From: Aegilops tauschii subsp. strangulata
Taxonomy: Eukaryota > Streptophyta > Magnoliopsida > Poales > Poaceae
Direction of reading: 5' to 3'
Assembly: GCF_002575655.3 (NCBI RefSeq)
Contig: NC_053037.3
Span: forward strand, 206,648,243 to 206,712,242
Length of the DNA stretch: 64,000 nucleotides
Shown here: in pieces, positions 54,135 through 64,000 of the stretch
Position numbering within the stretch: the stretch's first letter is position 1
How the letters are laid out: each line of letters starts with the position of its first letter
The notes under the pieces: model-generated
What the model was told of the DNA's origin: nothing
The model's database searches: none
Seen by the model: only the letters and a program-made list of their open reading frames with translations
Program-made: the position numbers and the translations under genes

Positions 54135-54752
54135 TTGCGAAAATACATGCAGAGATTCAGCCGAGTACATAGGAACATCCCAGACATCCACCCGGCAGCT
54201 GTGATAGCTATGTTCGAATCCAATGTGCACAACCGTCAGATATGTTCTAAGATGAACGTTCGGTTGCCGAAGACTGTGAAGGAGCTATACACTCTGGTGG
54301 ATAAGTGTGCTCGAGTGGAGGAGGGGAGGCGACTCCCTGGAGAAGAAGACGGTGTTGACATCTACTCAGAGGACGACGACGACACCACCACTCAGAAGAA
54401 GAAGAACAAGAAGTGCAACAAAAAGCGCAAGGACAAGCTAGTGATGACCGTTGAAGGATCGAGCGCACCTAGTACCGGCAAGAAGACTAAGACCGAGGTT
54501 CCCGGCAAGGAAGTTGCTGCGTGCACTGATTGTCGGGAAGCCGCGGCTGCCGAGAAGGCTGGGAAGGGTGATGGGTCATACTGCAAGATCCATCGGACCA
54601 AGGGCCACGATCTTCACGAGTGTCATCAGGTTGAGCAGCTCGTGAAGAAGCAGCGGGCTGAGTATGAGAAGCGTGATAAGGAGAAAGACCAAGATGGCGT
54701 TGGCGGGAAGGGCCGAGGCGGCAGAGCGGGTCACCCCGGTGCTACTTCTTGA
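54135..54752 (+). CDS. Gag C-terminal fragment with Cys/His motif (Tat type)
   Basis: It contains LRKYMQRF-derived sequence, KMNVRLPKTVKELYTLVDKC, an acidic-basic linker (Lys-rich), AACTDCREAAAAEKAGKG and YCKIHRTKGHDLHECHQ. The last four residues already belong to the adjoining LTR fragment, which starts at 54740. Confidence 0.75.
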   Translation: MRKYMQRFSRVHRNIPDIHPAAVIAMFESNVHNRQICSKMNVRLPKTVKELYTLVDKCARVEEGRRLPGEEDGVDIYSEDDDDTTTQKKKNKKCNKKRKDKLVMTVEGSSAPSTGKKTKTEVPGKEVAACTDCREAAAAEKAGKGDGSYCKIHRTKGHDLHECHQVEQLVKKQRAEYEKRDKEKDQDGVGGKGRGGRAGHPGATS

Positions 54753-55230
54753 GCTTGCGTTGGTTTTTCCCTTGAAGAGGAAAGGGTGATGCAGCAAAGT
54801 AGAGATAAGTATTTCCCTCAGTTAAGAACTGAGGTATCAATCCAGTAGGAGAAGAAAACACAAATCACCAATACCTGCACAAACAATAAAATATTGCAAA
54901 ATAGTAAATAATAAACTAATATGATGGAAAATAGACCCGGGGGCCATAGGTTTCACTAGAGGCTTCTCTCTTGAACGCAAATAATATGGTGATATCCAAG
55001 GCAATGATTATGTAATATAGGCATCACGTCCATGTCAAGTACACCGACTCCTGCCTGCATCTACCACTATTACTCTACATATCGACCTCTATCCAGCATG
55101 CATCTAGAGTATTAAGTTCATAAAGAATGGAGTAACGCCTTAAGTAAGATGACATGATGTAGAGGAATAAACTCATGCAATATGTTGTAAATTCCATCTT
55201 TTTATCCTCGATGGCAACAATTCAATAAGT
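54740..55230 (-). mobile_element. Truncated Athila-type LTR fragment
   Basis: It starts TGCTACTTCTTGAGC and follows the inverse of the LTR at 52246-53820 from its end inwards (GGTTTTTCCCTTGAAGAGGAAAGGG, then the inverse of TGGGGTTTATATC near 55195) to about GGCAACAATTCAATAAGTG. Roughly 490 bp of 1.6 kb remain. No inner partner is seen; it joins the Tat LTR at 55247 after about 16 bases. Confidence 0.8.
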
Positions 55231-55246
55231 GGCTCGCTACCCCAAC

Positions 55247-56154
55247 TGTCGTGGGAAACCACGACCACCTATGGGACCAGTGGGCCCCTTGCTGGTTCGG
55301 CAGGGGGACGTTGCATTGCACAAAGAGCAGACGAGCGTGGGGCACCACGGCAGAGATCACACAGGCAATTTTACCTAGGTTCGGGCCACCGTGAGGCGTA
55401 AAACCCTACTCGTTCTTTGGTGGATTGATGGTGGAAGAATGGCGGTGCAGCATAGTACACTTGCCCCGCAGGGGCGGCAGTGGCTACGCGCGTACGGGGG
55501 GTGTGAGTTATCCAACCTTCTAACCCTTTCTCCGGTTGCCATGGGCCTCCTTTTATAGATTAAGGTTACCAGAAAGGCAAAGTAGTCATTATGCACTGAT
55601 AAGATAGCAAACAGTGCTATCATACCTAACTCTGCAGGCTGACAGGGCGCATTAAATGCACCTCTCAATATCACATCGTTTCTTGCCCGGCAAGCCTTGC
55701 CGGGCTCGTCTTGCTAGCTTCACGCCTTCTCACTTGACACGTCGCAGGACGGGTGTCATCGGTAGGCATTTCCTGTAGAAAGAGGTTGCCATGTGGCAAA
55801 TGGCTGCCACTTAGTCACTTTGTGGCTTGACACCGCACGGATTGATGACGTGGGTCGTGGCGGAGTGCTTGGGTGAGGTGGAATTTCCTTCGCAAGTCCC
55901 GGCAGGCCCTGTCTGGACGTCTTGGACGTCTTCTTCAGGCGGTGACCCGTCCTTGCCGAGCTCGCGTGCCCGGCAAGGGAGACTTTTCTCTTTGTGGCAT
56001 CTGGCTTCTCTGGCTTGACTTTGGTCCTCTTTGATCTGCATGTTGGTCCTTCGGAGCTCTTGGTTCCTTCTACTCTGACTTGGGTTGGCACTGTACTCTT
56101 GTTCCGTGCCTGTGCACAGTCTGCACAACAGACCCAGGGTTTGTTGCACCGACA
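55247..56154 (-). repeat. 3' LTR of the minus-strand Tat-type element (908 bp)
   Basis: The ends are TGTCGTGGG and TTGCACCGACA. On the minus strand it is preceded by the purine tract GGCCCGGGGGCTTC (56155-56168), as expected for the 3' LTR. It holds several GCCGGG/CCCGGC motifs. The 5' LTR lies beyond the right end of the window. Confidence 0.8.
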
Positions 56155-57174
56155 GAAGCCCCCGGGCCTGCCCCAAACGCGCTGCCGAGCGTCGTCGGGG
56201 TAGGGACTAATAAGTGCACATGCGGGGCTGCTGAAGAGGCTGGCCTCTCGAGGTCTTCATTGCTTCTTCATTAATCTTGGGTCCAGGCCAGTTTCCGGTT
56301 TCCCGTGCGTCGCGTAAAGCCAATATTGGTGGGGCCACCCTGGTAATGGCACGTGAATGACTTCAACGCACAAGGTAGAAACTGGCAATTTATTCTTCCC
56401 ACTACTCCCTTATCCTTAGCCACGTATGCAGCATACATCGCGCGCGGTAGGTAACAGAGGCGCGTGGCGTGGGAGAGTCTCAAGGTGAGGACCCGGTCAT
56501 CTTGAATTGACGGAGGAGGACGGTGGCTGGCCGTTGATGGAGCCGCTCCCCTCACCGTCTCGCCTATAAAAGGAGGGGCGAAGGGAGGGCGGAGTCATCC
56601 ATCTTTTCGCCCCCCTGCTCTGTTTTTTGCTTCTTGTTGGTTATGCTGAAGAGAAGAGCCTGGGGCCAGGCCCCGGGCTCCATTCTGGTGCTTTGCACGG
56701 ATCTAAAGTGGGGACACGGGTAGCGCGGCGACAACATCGGAGGTGGAAACTTTGACGTGCTCGCCGTCAGGCCCCTCGTAGCCTTAACTTCAGTGGGAGG
56801 GGACGCGAACGACACCATGTCGTGGCCCGTAGTGGGCATGGCACATGGTAGTTGATCGCTCCCAATTCTTCTTCCATTTGCGGCGCCGGGGAGGGGTCAC
56901 GGAAGGGATTCGCCGTTAGCAAAGGCAACCCTAACTCCTTCAGGGTGCCGTCTTCTTGCCGTGCAGGAGGGATCTTTGCTCCCATACACATCTTCGGGGC
57001 ATGCGATGACTTCTAACGTCGGGGCCGCTGGGGACGACCATGCTCTCTGTGGGATGACCCAGGGAGCATGGTGCCCGATGTGACTGCTGCGCCGAGGTCT
57101 TCACGTGGTAGTGATGCGGACGGCGGCAGCAACCCACGACGCGTCAAGAACGGGGACGACTGTTCCAACGAGTC
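56155..57174. other. 3' interior of the Tat-type element with a plus-strand TATA box
   Basis: The plus strand shows CGCCTATAAAAGGAGGGGCG (TATA at 56565-56572) after a GC-rich stretch. A CT-rich leader follows (CATCCATCTTTTCGCCCCCC). It looks like a promoter facing away from pol's direction, about 600 bp ahead of the ORF at 57175. No other gene is seen. Confidence 0.5.
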
Positions 57175-57435
57175 ATGTTTGCCGGTGACTCCGTGTCCCC
57201 CATCTGGTCCTCCGACAGCGTCACCATCCGTGCCTACCCTCCTGTTTCTTCCTCCTTGACAGGGAGCGGCGCCATCCTGATCCTAGGGAGGCTCCGAATC
57301 CCAGCTGGGTCTGCCACCGGCCTCCTCGACCTCTTCCGAAAGGAGATGGACAGGGGCAAAGGCATCACGGCGCACTTATCTTTTTTCAATCATAAACCTG
57401 TAGGCACTTGCCAAATTTTAATTGAAATAATGTAA
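57175..57435 (+). CDS. Possible antisense extra ORF in the Tat-type element
   Basis: The 86-residue ORF starts MFAGDSVSPIWSSDSVTIRA and continues GSGAILILGRLRIPAGSATG, LLDLFRKEMDRGKG. It has GC-rich codons up to about 57380 and then turns AT-rich (FNHKPVGTCQILIEIM), which may be an intron or untranslated end. It is antisense to pol. Extra ORFs, some antisense with their own promoter, are known in Tat elements. The family is not recognised and it may be a remnant. Confidence 0.35.
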   Translation: MFAGDSVSPIWSSDSVTIRAYPPVSSSLTGSGAILILGRLRIPAGSATGLLDLFRKEMDRGKGITAHLSFFNHKPVGTCQILIEIM

Positions 57436-58292
57436 TCTCTCTGGTCCATGTTTGTGTTCTGTAATGCTTGTACTTGTATTAGCATATTAATGAAAAAGAT
57501 GAACCTTGCCGGGAACCCGTGCATGTATATGTCCATGCAGAGGTGGGATGCCTCCTTAGTGTAAATAAATGAGTTTTCCCCGGCAGGCTATCCTATCGGC
57601 ACCCTCTTTGTCTGCCAGAGAATTGTGTCTACCGGGGAAAAGATAAAGGGACTAGCCACCCGCCAACTTCCTTTTATCAAAGGCCACTGTGACCATCCTG
57701 ACCGAAGCAACGTTCGAGTCAAGGCTGGGAGCACCTAAGCCTCAAAAGAGTGGCGAGGTTTCCTCATGCACAAGTTATAGCTTACAAAACACTAATAGAC
57801 AAGAGGTAGAACTTATCTGTTTGGTTTGCCAGGGATCGTAGTGCCGGGCTACCTTCTCAACCCCTTGTTGAAGGCAAGTTCACGGCAGGAACCTGCAACT
57901 TAATGCAGATGAGAATGAATGCAAGATGCGATCCTGTCTATATGCATATGCAAATGCTCATGAAATGCTTATGTAGTGATCTTGGAATGCTCATGAATTC
58001 ATGCAACTTGATCGGGAGGCCCCCAACGCTTTCTTTATTTTCTCTTGCACAAGGTCATCGCCCTGGCTTTGTACAAGGGGTTACATGCAGCTTAGGCAAG
58101 GCATGTACAAAGGGTGGCTGTCGGGCAGGGCCCGACAGCCGCACCTTACGGCTAGAACTTGTGGAGATGCTTAGTATCCCATGAGTTTTGCAATTGAATG
58201 CCATCTCCGGTCTCCAAATGGACTACGCCAGGTCTGGTGACTCGTACTACCCGGTAAGGGCCTTCCAACTTTGGGGTCAACTTGTTTGTACC
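57436..58292. other. Non-coding 3' interior of the Tat-type element
   Basis: It holds several GCCGGG/CCCGGCA motifs and low coding content; no gene is seen. Confidence 0.45.
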
Positions 58293-58555
58293 CTAGGTGG
58301 ACTGAACGCGCCTAAGGACAAGGTTGCCTTCCTCAAAAGACCGGGCATGAACCATGCGGCTATGATAGCGATGTAGGGCTTGCTGGTAGCATGCAACACA
58401 CGTAGCAGCCCAGAGACGGTTCTCCTCAAGTAGCACAGCATTGTCACGCCGATGCTGATCTTGCGCTACTTCATCGTAGGCAACCACTCGAGGCGACCCA
58501 TAAATGAGTTTCGTGGGATAACTGCTTCTGCCCTGTAAACTAGGGAGAAGGGAGT
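58293..58555 (-). pseudogene. Integrase C-terminal remnant (Tat-type element)
   Basis: After the stop at 58556-58558, frames around here still show FSLVYRAEAVIP-like and RRTQRAEG-like text with further frame changes. The C-terminal integrase domain is badly decayed. Confidence 0.5.
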
Positions 58556-58996
58556 CTACCCGGTAGCTCGGTTTGGTGTCGTTCTGAGGGACCAGAGAAC
58601 TGTCGGCAGCTCCCCGATCCAACTCCTGCCGTGCTTCTGCAGCGTATCAAAGGTTCTTGTCTTGAGTCCCCGCAGCACTTCAGCGTTCGCCCTCTCAGCT
58701 TGTCCATTGCTTCTGGGATGTGCCACAGAGGAAAATGAGATCTTGAATCCGAGGGCATGAACGTATTGCATGAAGGCGCGACTCTTGAACTGGGTGCCGT
58801 TGTCGGTAATGATCCTTGCCGGGACTCCAAAACGGCACACCAATTCTTTCAAGAACTTGATAGCTGACTGAGCGGTCACCTTTCTCACGACAGTCACTTC
58901 CGGCCACTTTGTAAACTTGTCGATAGCAATGAACAAGAATTCATAGCCCCCGATTACTCGGGGGAAGGGGCCGAGGATATCGAGCCCCCAGACCAA
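58556..58996 (-). CDS. Integrase catalytic core (Tat-type element)
   Basis: The 146-residue fragment contains all three catalytic residues: Asp in WGLDILGPFP, Asp in ITDNGTQFKS and Glu in SNGQAERANAEVL. LWSLRTTPNRATG closes the part before a stop at 58556. It is in the same frame as the zinc-binding part upstream, apart from the TAG at 59021-59023. Confidence 0.87.
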   Translation of the reverse strand: MVWGLDILGPFPRVIGGYEFLFIAIDKFTKWPEVTVVRKVTAQSAIKFLKELVCRFGVPARIITDNGTQFKSRAFMQYVHALGFKISFSSVAHPRSNGQAERANAEVLRGLKTRTFDTLQKHGRSWIGELPTVLWSLRTTPNRATG

Positions 58997-59020
58997 AAAT
59001 GGCCATGATAGATGGATTGT

Positions 59021-59665
59021 CTAAAGAGGTTGGGCAGGCAGGTGGGTTTTCTTGGAATGTAACTGGCAGGCTTCACACTTGGTGACTAGCTCGACCGCAT
59101 CTTGGAGGGCTGTGGGCCAATAGAATCCTTGCCGGAATGCTTTCCCAACTAAGGCCCTTGATCCGATGTGGGAGCCGCACATACCTTTGTGTATCTCAGC
59201 CAGCAGTTCATTTCCTTCCTCCCGGCAGACGCACTTCAATTTCACACCATTGGGCCTCCTTCTGTACAGAGTTTCATCAACAAACTGATACATACTGGCC
59301 CTCCGGTCTACTCTTTCAGCTTCGTCTTGGTCACCGGGAAGCTCTTCGGTTTGGAGGAAGTGGACTATGTGTCGTGCCCAAGTTGCAGCCCGGGGCTCAG
59401 CAACAAGCACTAGCGGCACCTCCTCTACTGCAGGAGCACATGCCTTGTCCGCAGGGTACATGGGCCCGGATGGAGGGTGTGGTCTGGCAGGTGGCGAGGA
59501 GTTGTTTTCGGCAGGGTCTCTGCTAGGAGCGGACGACTCTACTGGGAGAGGCTTACTAGAGTCCAATTTTCTCCTTTTCCGGGCCATTGTTGCTGGGGAT
59601 ACGAGGGGTGAGCAATATGGAGAACAAAAGTCCCTAGTTCCACAGGAAACTTCTGCGCAACACAC
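59021..59665 (-). CDS. RNase H-integrase linker and integrase zinc domain (Tat-type element)
   Basis: The first 25 or so residues are out of frame. From SPATMARKRRKLDSSKPLPV onward it is the Pro/Ser-rich linker. WARHIVHFLQTEELPGDQDE and the HHCC zinc domain (CGSHIGSRALVGKAFRQGFYW and KCEACQLH) follow. It stops at TAG (59021-59023) after PAQPL, where the family has Gln. A frame break separates it from 59539-59706 (AQKFPVELGTFVLHIAHP), the RNase H tail. Confidence 0.82.
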   Translation of the reverse strand: MCCAEVSCGTRDFCSPYCSPLVSPATMARKRRKLDSSKPLPVESSAPSRDPAENNSSPPARPHPPSGPMYPADKACAPAVEEVPLVLVAEPRAATWARHIVHFLQTEELPGDQDEAERVDRRASMYQFVDETLYRRRPNGVKLKCVCREEGNELLAEIHKGMCGSHIGSRALVGKAFRQGFYWPTALQDAVELVTKCEACQLHSKKTHLPAQPL

Positions 59666-59706
59666 TTTGACAGATGATCACCTATGCTATTTTCCACACA
59701 GGGTAC

Positions 59707-61441
59707 TGTTGGGGAACGTAGTAATTTCAAAATTTCCTATGCACACGCAAGATCATGGTGATGCATAGCAACGAGAGGGGAGAGTGTTGTCCACGTACCC
59801 TCATAGACCGACAGCGGAAGCGTTATCACAACGCGGTTGATGTAGTCGTACGTCTTCACGATCCGACCCATCAAGTACCGAACGCACGGCACCTGCGAGT
59901 TCTACACACGTTCAGCTCGATGACGTCCCTCGAACTCCGATCCAGCCGAGTGTTGAGGGAGAGTTTCGTCAGCACGACGGCGTGGTGACGATGATGATGT
60001 TCCACCGACGCAGGGCTTCGCCTAAGCTCCGCAACGGTATTATCGAGGTGTAATATGGTGGAGGGGGGCACCGCACACGGCTAAAATATCGTATATCAAG
60101 TGTGTATAGAGGTGCCCCCCTGCCCCCGTATATAAAGGAGCAAGGGGGGGCCGGCTGCCCTAGGCGCGCCAAGGAGAGAGGGGGGAGTCCTCCTCCTAGT
60201 AGGAGTAGGACTCCCCTTTCCTAGTCCTACTAGGAAAAGAGGGGGGGAAGGAAAGAGAGGGAGAGGGAGAGGGAAAGGGGGCTGCGCCCCCCTCTCCTAG
60301 TCCAACTAGGATTCCTCCTGGGAGGCGGTGCGCCACCTCCTGGCTGCTGCCCTCTCTCTCCCCTCAACGCCCACTAAGGCCCAATACTTCCCCGGGGGGT
60401 TCCGGTAACCCTCCGGCACTCCGGTTTAATCCGAAACTTCTCCGGAACACTTCCGGTGTCCGAATATAGTCGTCCAATATAGCAATCCTCATGTCTCGTC
60501 CATTTCGAGACTCCTCATCATATCCGTGATCACATCCGGGACTCCGAACAACCTTCGGTACATCAAAACATATAAACTCATAATATAACTGTCATCGTAA
60601 CGTTAAGCGTGCGGACCCTACGGGTTCGAGAACTATGTAGACATGACCGAGACACCTCTCCGGTCAATAACCAATAGCGGGACCTGGATGCCCATATTGG
60701 CTCCCACATATTCTACGAAGATCTTTATCGGTCAAACCACATAGCAACATACTTTGTTCCCTTTGTCATCGGTATGTTACTTGCCCGAGATTCGATCGTC
60801 GGTATCTCGATACCTAGTTCAATCTCGTTACTGGCAAGTCTCTTTACTCGTTCCGTAATACATCATCCCGTAACTAACTCATTAGTCACAATGCTTGCAA
60901 GGCTTATAGTGATGTGCATTACCGAGTGGGCCCAGAGATACCTCTCTGACAATCAGAGTGACAAATCCTAATATCGAAATACGCCAACCCAACAAGTACC
61001 TTTGGAGACACCTGTAGAGCACCTTTATAATCACCCAGTTACGTTGTGACGTTTGGTAGCACACAAAGTGTTCCTCCGGTAAACGGGAGTTGCATAATCT
61101 CATAGTCATAGGAACATGTATAAGTCATGAAGAAAGTAATAGCAACATACTAAACGATCGAGTGCTAAGCTAACGGAATGGGTCAAGTCAATCACGTCAT
61201 TCTCCTAATGAAGTGATCCCGTTAATCAAATGACAACTCATGTCTATGGCTAGGAAACATAACCATCTTTGATTAACGAGCTAGTCAAGTAGAGGCATAC
61301 TAGTGACACTCTGTTTATCTATGTATTCAGACATGTATTATGTTTCCGTTTAATACAATTCTAGCATGAATAATAAACATTTATCATGATATAAGGAAAT
61401 AAATAATACTTTATTATTGCCTCTACGGCATATTTCCTTCA
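59707..61441 (-). mobile_element. Solo LTR of an Angela/BARE/WIS-type Copia element (1735 bp)
   Basis: On the plus strand it starts TGTTGGGGAACGTAGTAATT and ends GCATATTTCCTTCA; in element orientation it starts TGAAGGAAATATGCC, as in the Angela/BARE group (recognised from memory). GGTAC is duplicated at 59702-59706 and 61442-61446. No internal Copia sequence is present. It is therefore a solo LTR left by LTR-LTR recombination after a full insertion into the Tat pol region. Confidence 0.92.
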
Positions 61442-61815
61442 GGTACGTGCTGTGTTTGCAATCTGTCAAAGCATTCCTCCAATCTCCTCACTTCCTTGAT
61501 GTATGCCTCCATCAATGGAGTTTGGTAATCCTTGTTGACTTGTCTCACCATAAGTTGTGAATCTCCTCGAACGATCAGCTCCTTAATTCCCAATTCTGCT
61601 GCAATCCTGAGCCCGGCAAGGAGCCCTTCATAATCTGTTGTATTGTTGGTTGCCTCTTCCCGGGCAAAATGCATCTGGACGACGTACTTCAAGTGCTTCC
61701 CTGAGGGGGCGATAAGAAGCACGCCAGCCCCTGCACCTTGCAGGGAAAAGACACCATCAAAATACCAAATCCATTCTTGGGGTGATTCATTGCCGGGGAT
61801 AACTGTCTCTGTCAC
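61442..61815 (-). CDS. RNase H domain (Tat-type element)
   Basis: The catalytic residues are visible: Asp in WYFDGVFS, Glu in TTDYEGLLAGL and Asp in VRGDSQLMV. The frame runs intact to HVP, where the solo LTR interrupts it. The continuation, after the target duplication, is near 59700. Confidence 0.82.
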
Positions 61816-62025
61816 TTCCTCATCAGGGGTTGGCGTCCATTCTGCAATAAACTATGCCAATGCCCTGCTTTGGATAGTTGATGTGCTCTCAAACCTCAAG
61901 CCAAAACTAGATAACTCCAAAGCCCTTGCTCACTCTCTGCCTCACCCACTTCCCGCTGCGCCACCAAGGCTTCACTAACCACTTGGTTGGTTGCCGCTAA
62001 GTATAGCAACAATGGCTCCTGTGGT

Positions 62026-62916
62026 TTAGGAGCAACCAGAGTAGGCACAGAGCACAAGTAGGCTTTCAACTCTTGCAAGGCTGCATCTGCTTACAGGGTC
62101 CACTTCATGGGCCCTGCCTTTTAAAATTTTGAAGAACTGCAGGGCACGCTCGACAGACTTGGAGATGAATCTGCTTAGCGCGGCAACATACCCTGTAAGA
62201 CGCCTCACATCCTTGACTGTCCTTGGTGCTTTGATCTGCTCGATAGCCTTAATCTTGATGGGATTGGCTTCGATCCCCCGATTGGTCACAAAGAACCCAA
62301 GCAGCTTGCCGGAGGGAACGCCAAACACACACTTCTCCGGTTGAGCTTCAAGTTGATGTGTGCAGATTAGCAAATGTCTCCTCCAAATCCTGAATAAGGG
62401 TGGCTCTATCCTTCATTTGGACCACAATATCATCCATATAAGCTTCAATGTTTCTGTGTAGCTGTGGCTCGAAACCAATCTGGACTGCCCTTGCAAATGT
62501 GGACCCGACACTCTTTAATCCGTACATAATGAAGAAAAAAACAGTACGTACCATATGGAGTGATGAACGATGTCTTCTCTTCGTATTCCTTGGACATGAA
62601 GATTTGGTGATACCCAGAATATGCCTCCAAAAAAGAGAGCAAATGACAGCCTGGAGTGGAATGCACAATCTAATCGATACGCGGCAAGGGAAACGGGTCC
62701 TTCGGGCAAGCTTAGTTGAGATCTGTGAAATCTATGCAAAGCCTCCACTTCCCGTTAGCCTTCCGGACTATCACTGGGTTTGCCAACCATGTTGGATATA
62801 GCACTCCTGTGACCAAACCAGTTGCTACAAGTTTCTTGATCTCTTCCGTAATGAACTACTTCCTATCCAAGGCCTGCTTCCAGACTTTCTGCTTGACAGG
62901 TCGGGCGTGTGGGCAG
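62026..62916 (-). pseudogene. Reverse transcriptase, frame-shifted and interrupted (Tat-type element)
   Basis: Fragments in three frames give SFLEAYSGYHQIFMSKEYEE, YMDDIVVQMKDR (catalytic YMDD, about 62428-62439), ETFANLHTST, KCVFGVPSGKLLGFFVTNRG and LTGYVAALSRFISKSVERAL. Shifts lie near 62350 and 62520. The upstream (N-terminal) part is cut off by the Copia LTR at 62917. Confidence 0.8.
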
Positions 62917-64000
62917 TGTTGGGGAACGTAGTAATTTCAAAAAATTTCCTACGCACATGCAAGATCATGGTGATGCATAGCAACGAGAGGGGAGAGTGTT
63001 GTCCACGTACCCTCGTAGACCGAAAGCGGAAGCGTTATCACAACGCGGTTGATGTAGTCGTACGTCTTCACGATCCGACCCATCAAGTACCGAACGCATG
63101 GCACCTCCGAGTTCAGCACACGTTCAGCTCGATGACGTCCCTCGAACTCCGATCCAGCCGAGTGTTGAGGGAGAGTTTCGTCAGCACGACGGCGTGGTGA
63201 CGATGATGATGTTCTATCGACGCAGGGCTTCGCCTAAGCTCCGCAACGATATTATTGAGGTGTAATATGGTGGAGGGGGGCACCGCACACGGCTAAAATA
63301 TCATATATCAATTGTGTCTCTAGAGGTGCCCCCAACCCCCGTATATAAAGGAGCAAGGGGGGAGGTCGGCTGCCCTTGGGCGCGCCAAGGAGAGGGGGGG
63401 TGTCCTCCTCCTAGTAGGAGTAGGACTCCCCTTTCCTAGTCCAACTAGGAAGAGAGACGGGGAAGGAAAGAGAGGGAGAGGGAGAGGGAAAGAGGGGCCG
63501 CGCCCCCTCCCCTAGTCCAATTCGGACTCCTCATGGGAGGGGGCGCGCCACCTCCTGGCTGCTGCCCTCTCTCTCCCGTCAAGGCCCACTAAGGCCCAAT
63601 ACTTCCCCGGGAGGTTCCGGTAACCCCTCCGGCACTCCAGTTTTATCCGACTTCTCCGAAACACTTCCGGTGTCCGAATATAGTCGTCCAATATATCAAT
63701 CTTTATGTCTCGACCATTTCGAGACTCCTCGTCATGTCCGTGATCACATCCGGGACTCCGAACAACCTTCGGTACATCAAAAACATATAAACTCATAATA
63801 TAACTGTCATTGTAACTTTAAGCGTGCGGACCCTACGGGTTCCTACATATTCTACGAAGATCTTTATCGGTCAGACCGCATAACAACATACGTAGTTCCC
63901 TTTGTCATCGGTATGTTACTTGCCCGAGATTCGATTGTCGGTATCTCGATACCTAGTTCAATCTCATTACCGGCAAGTCTCTTTACTCGTTCCGTAATAC
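62917..64000 (-). mobile_element. Angela/BARE/WIS-type Copia LTR, right end beyond the window
   Basis: It starts TGTTGGGGAACGTAGTAATT and follows the solo LTR at 59707 closely over more than 1 kb. Near 63840 it lacks a stretch of about 80 bases that the other copy has (after CCCTACGGGTTC). GGCAG at 62912-62916 should be one half of the target duplication. Whether a full element or another solo LTR follows cannot be seen. Confidence 0.87.

Larger units (their letters stand above)
47829..54739 (+). pseudogene. Tat-type Gypsy gag on the plus strand, split by an LTR element
   Basis: The left part (47829-48390; ATG at 47902) and right part (53826-54739) join in frame across the GTGGG target duplication, giving the sense ELQQVCG then PSTRTFKPEILEKYDGRL. 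The gag core follows (NPAEFLSIYTIVVQAAGGGD, then LRKYMQRFSRVHRNIPDIHP), a basic part and a Cys/His motif (YCKIHRTKGHDLHEC). In-frame TAG codons stand at 48274-48276 and 54117-54119, both where Gln is likely. At 54740 the gene is cut by an LTR fragment, so protease and pol are missing on this strand. It resembles the family of the minus-strand pol at 58293-62916. Confidence 0.8.
55247..62916 (-). mobile_element. Tat-type Ty3/Gypsy element, 3' part, with nested Copia LTRs
   Basis: On the minus strand come RT (62916-62026), RNase H (61815-61442), integrase (59706-58293), a 2.1-kb 3' interior with a possible plus-strand ORF, the polypurine tract and the LTR. A solo Copia LTR interrupts it between RNase H and integrase. 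Another Copia LTR interrupts RT at 62917. Several stops and shifts show it is dead. Confidence 0.85.

Noticed and set aside
57903..58376. Two short plus-strand ORFs in the Tat-type 3' interior
   Set aside because: The second is antisense to decayed integrase and the first has no coding signal.

Overview
The window is nuclear DNA of a large-genome grass. I read it as Triticeae (wheat, Aegilops or barley type), because the LTR sequences look like Athila-type and Angela/BARE/WIS-type Triticeae repeats. That family naming is from memory; the structures themselves (LTR ends, target-site duplications, primer sites, domains) are read from the sequence. About 80% is transposable elements, many nested inside one another. 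I see no prokaryotic genes, CRISPR arrays or rRNA/tRNA genes.

Left part, 1-11300. A decayed Tat-like Ty3/Gypsy element on the minus strand has its 5' LTR at 7857-8394, gag-protease-RT-RNase H-integrase between 7463 and 1603, a 72-73 bp tandem repeat at 1111-1472, and an extra ORF with a plant B3 DNA-binding domain at 526-1140. Its 3' LTR lies outside the window. Next comes a Stowaway MITE (9474-10355) that carries a palindromic insertion.

A three-level nest occupies 11326-22521. A Stowaway MITE (TSD TA) contains a Harbinger/Tourist-like MITE (TSD TAA), which contains a full 10.4 kb Athila-like Gypsy element (11743-22167, TSD ATAGC). The Athila element has gag, pol and an extra coiled-coil ORF in the env position. 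A small GC-rich gene with three 31-residue repeats follows at 23044-23676 (reading on to 23781). The stretch to 28639 is mostly intergenic, with a foldback structure around a TG-rich tract.

Middle part, 28640-47828. A 6.8 kb non-autonomous LTR element (TSD ATAGT) keeps a gag remnant but no pol. To its right is a multi-exon plus-strand gene of the plant Transposase_24 (Ptta/En/Spm) type, about 36.2-46.35 kb, now a pseudogene through in-frame stops. A CACTA transposon (38368-42759, TSD TTA) sits in one of its introns. The CACTA carries its own apparently intact minus-strand Transposase_24-like gene. A short LINE fragment sits in another intron. A GGGCC-rich DNA transposon end follows (46660-47828).

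Right part, 47829-64000. A Tat-type gag on the plus strand is split by a 5.4 kb gag-less LTR element (48391-53820, TSD GTGGG). After an Athila-type LTR fragment comes the 3' half of a minus-strand Tat element: LTR at 55247-56154, integrase, RNase H and RT up to 62916. This is broken by a solo Angela-type Copia LTR (59707-61441, TSD GGTAC) and by a second such LTR running off the window (62917-64000).

Most stops in the old reading frames are TGA or TAG where the family appears to have CGA, CAG or TGG. That is the pattern expected from deamination of methylated cytosine in silenced DNA.
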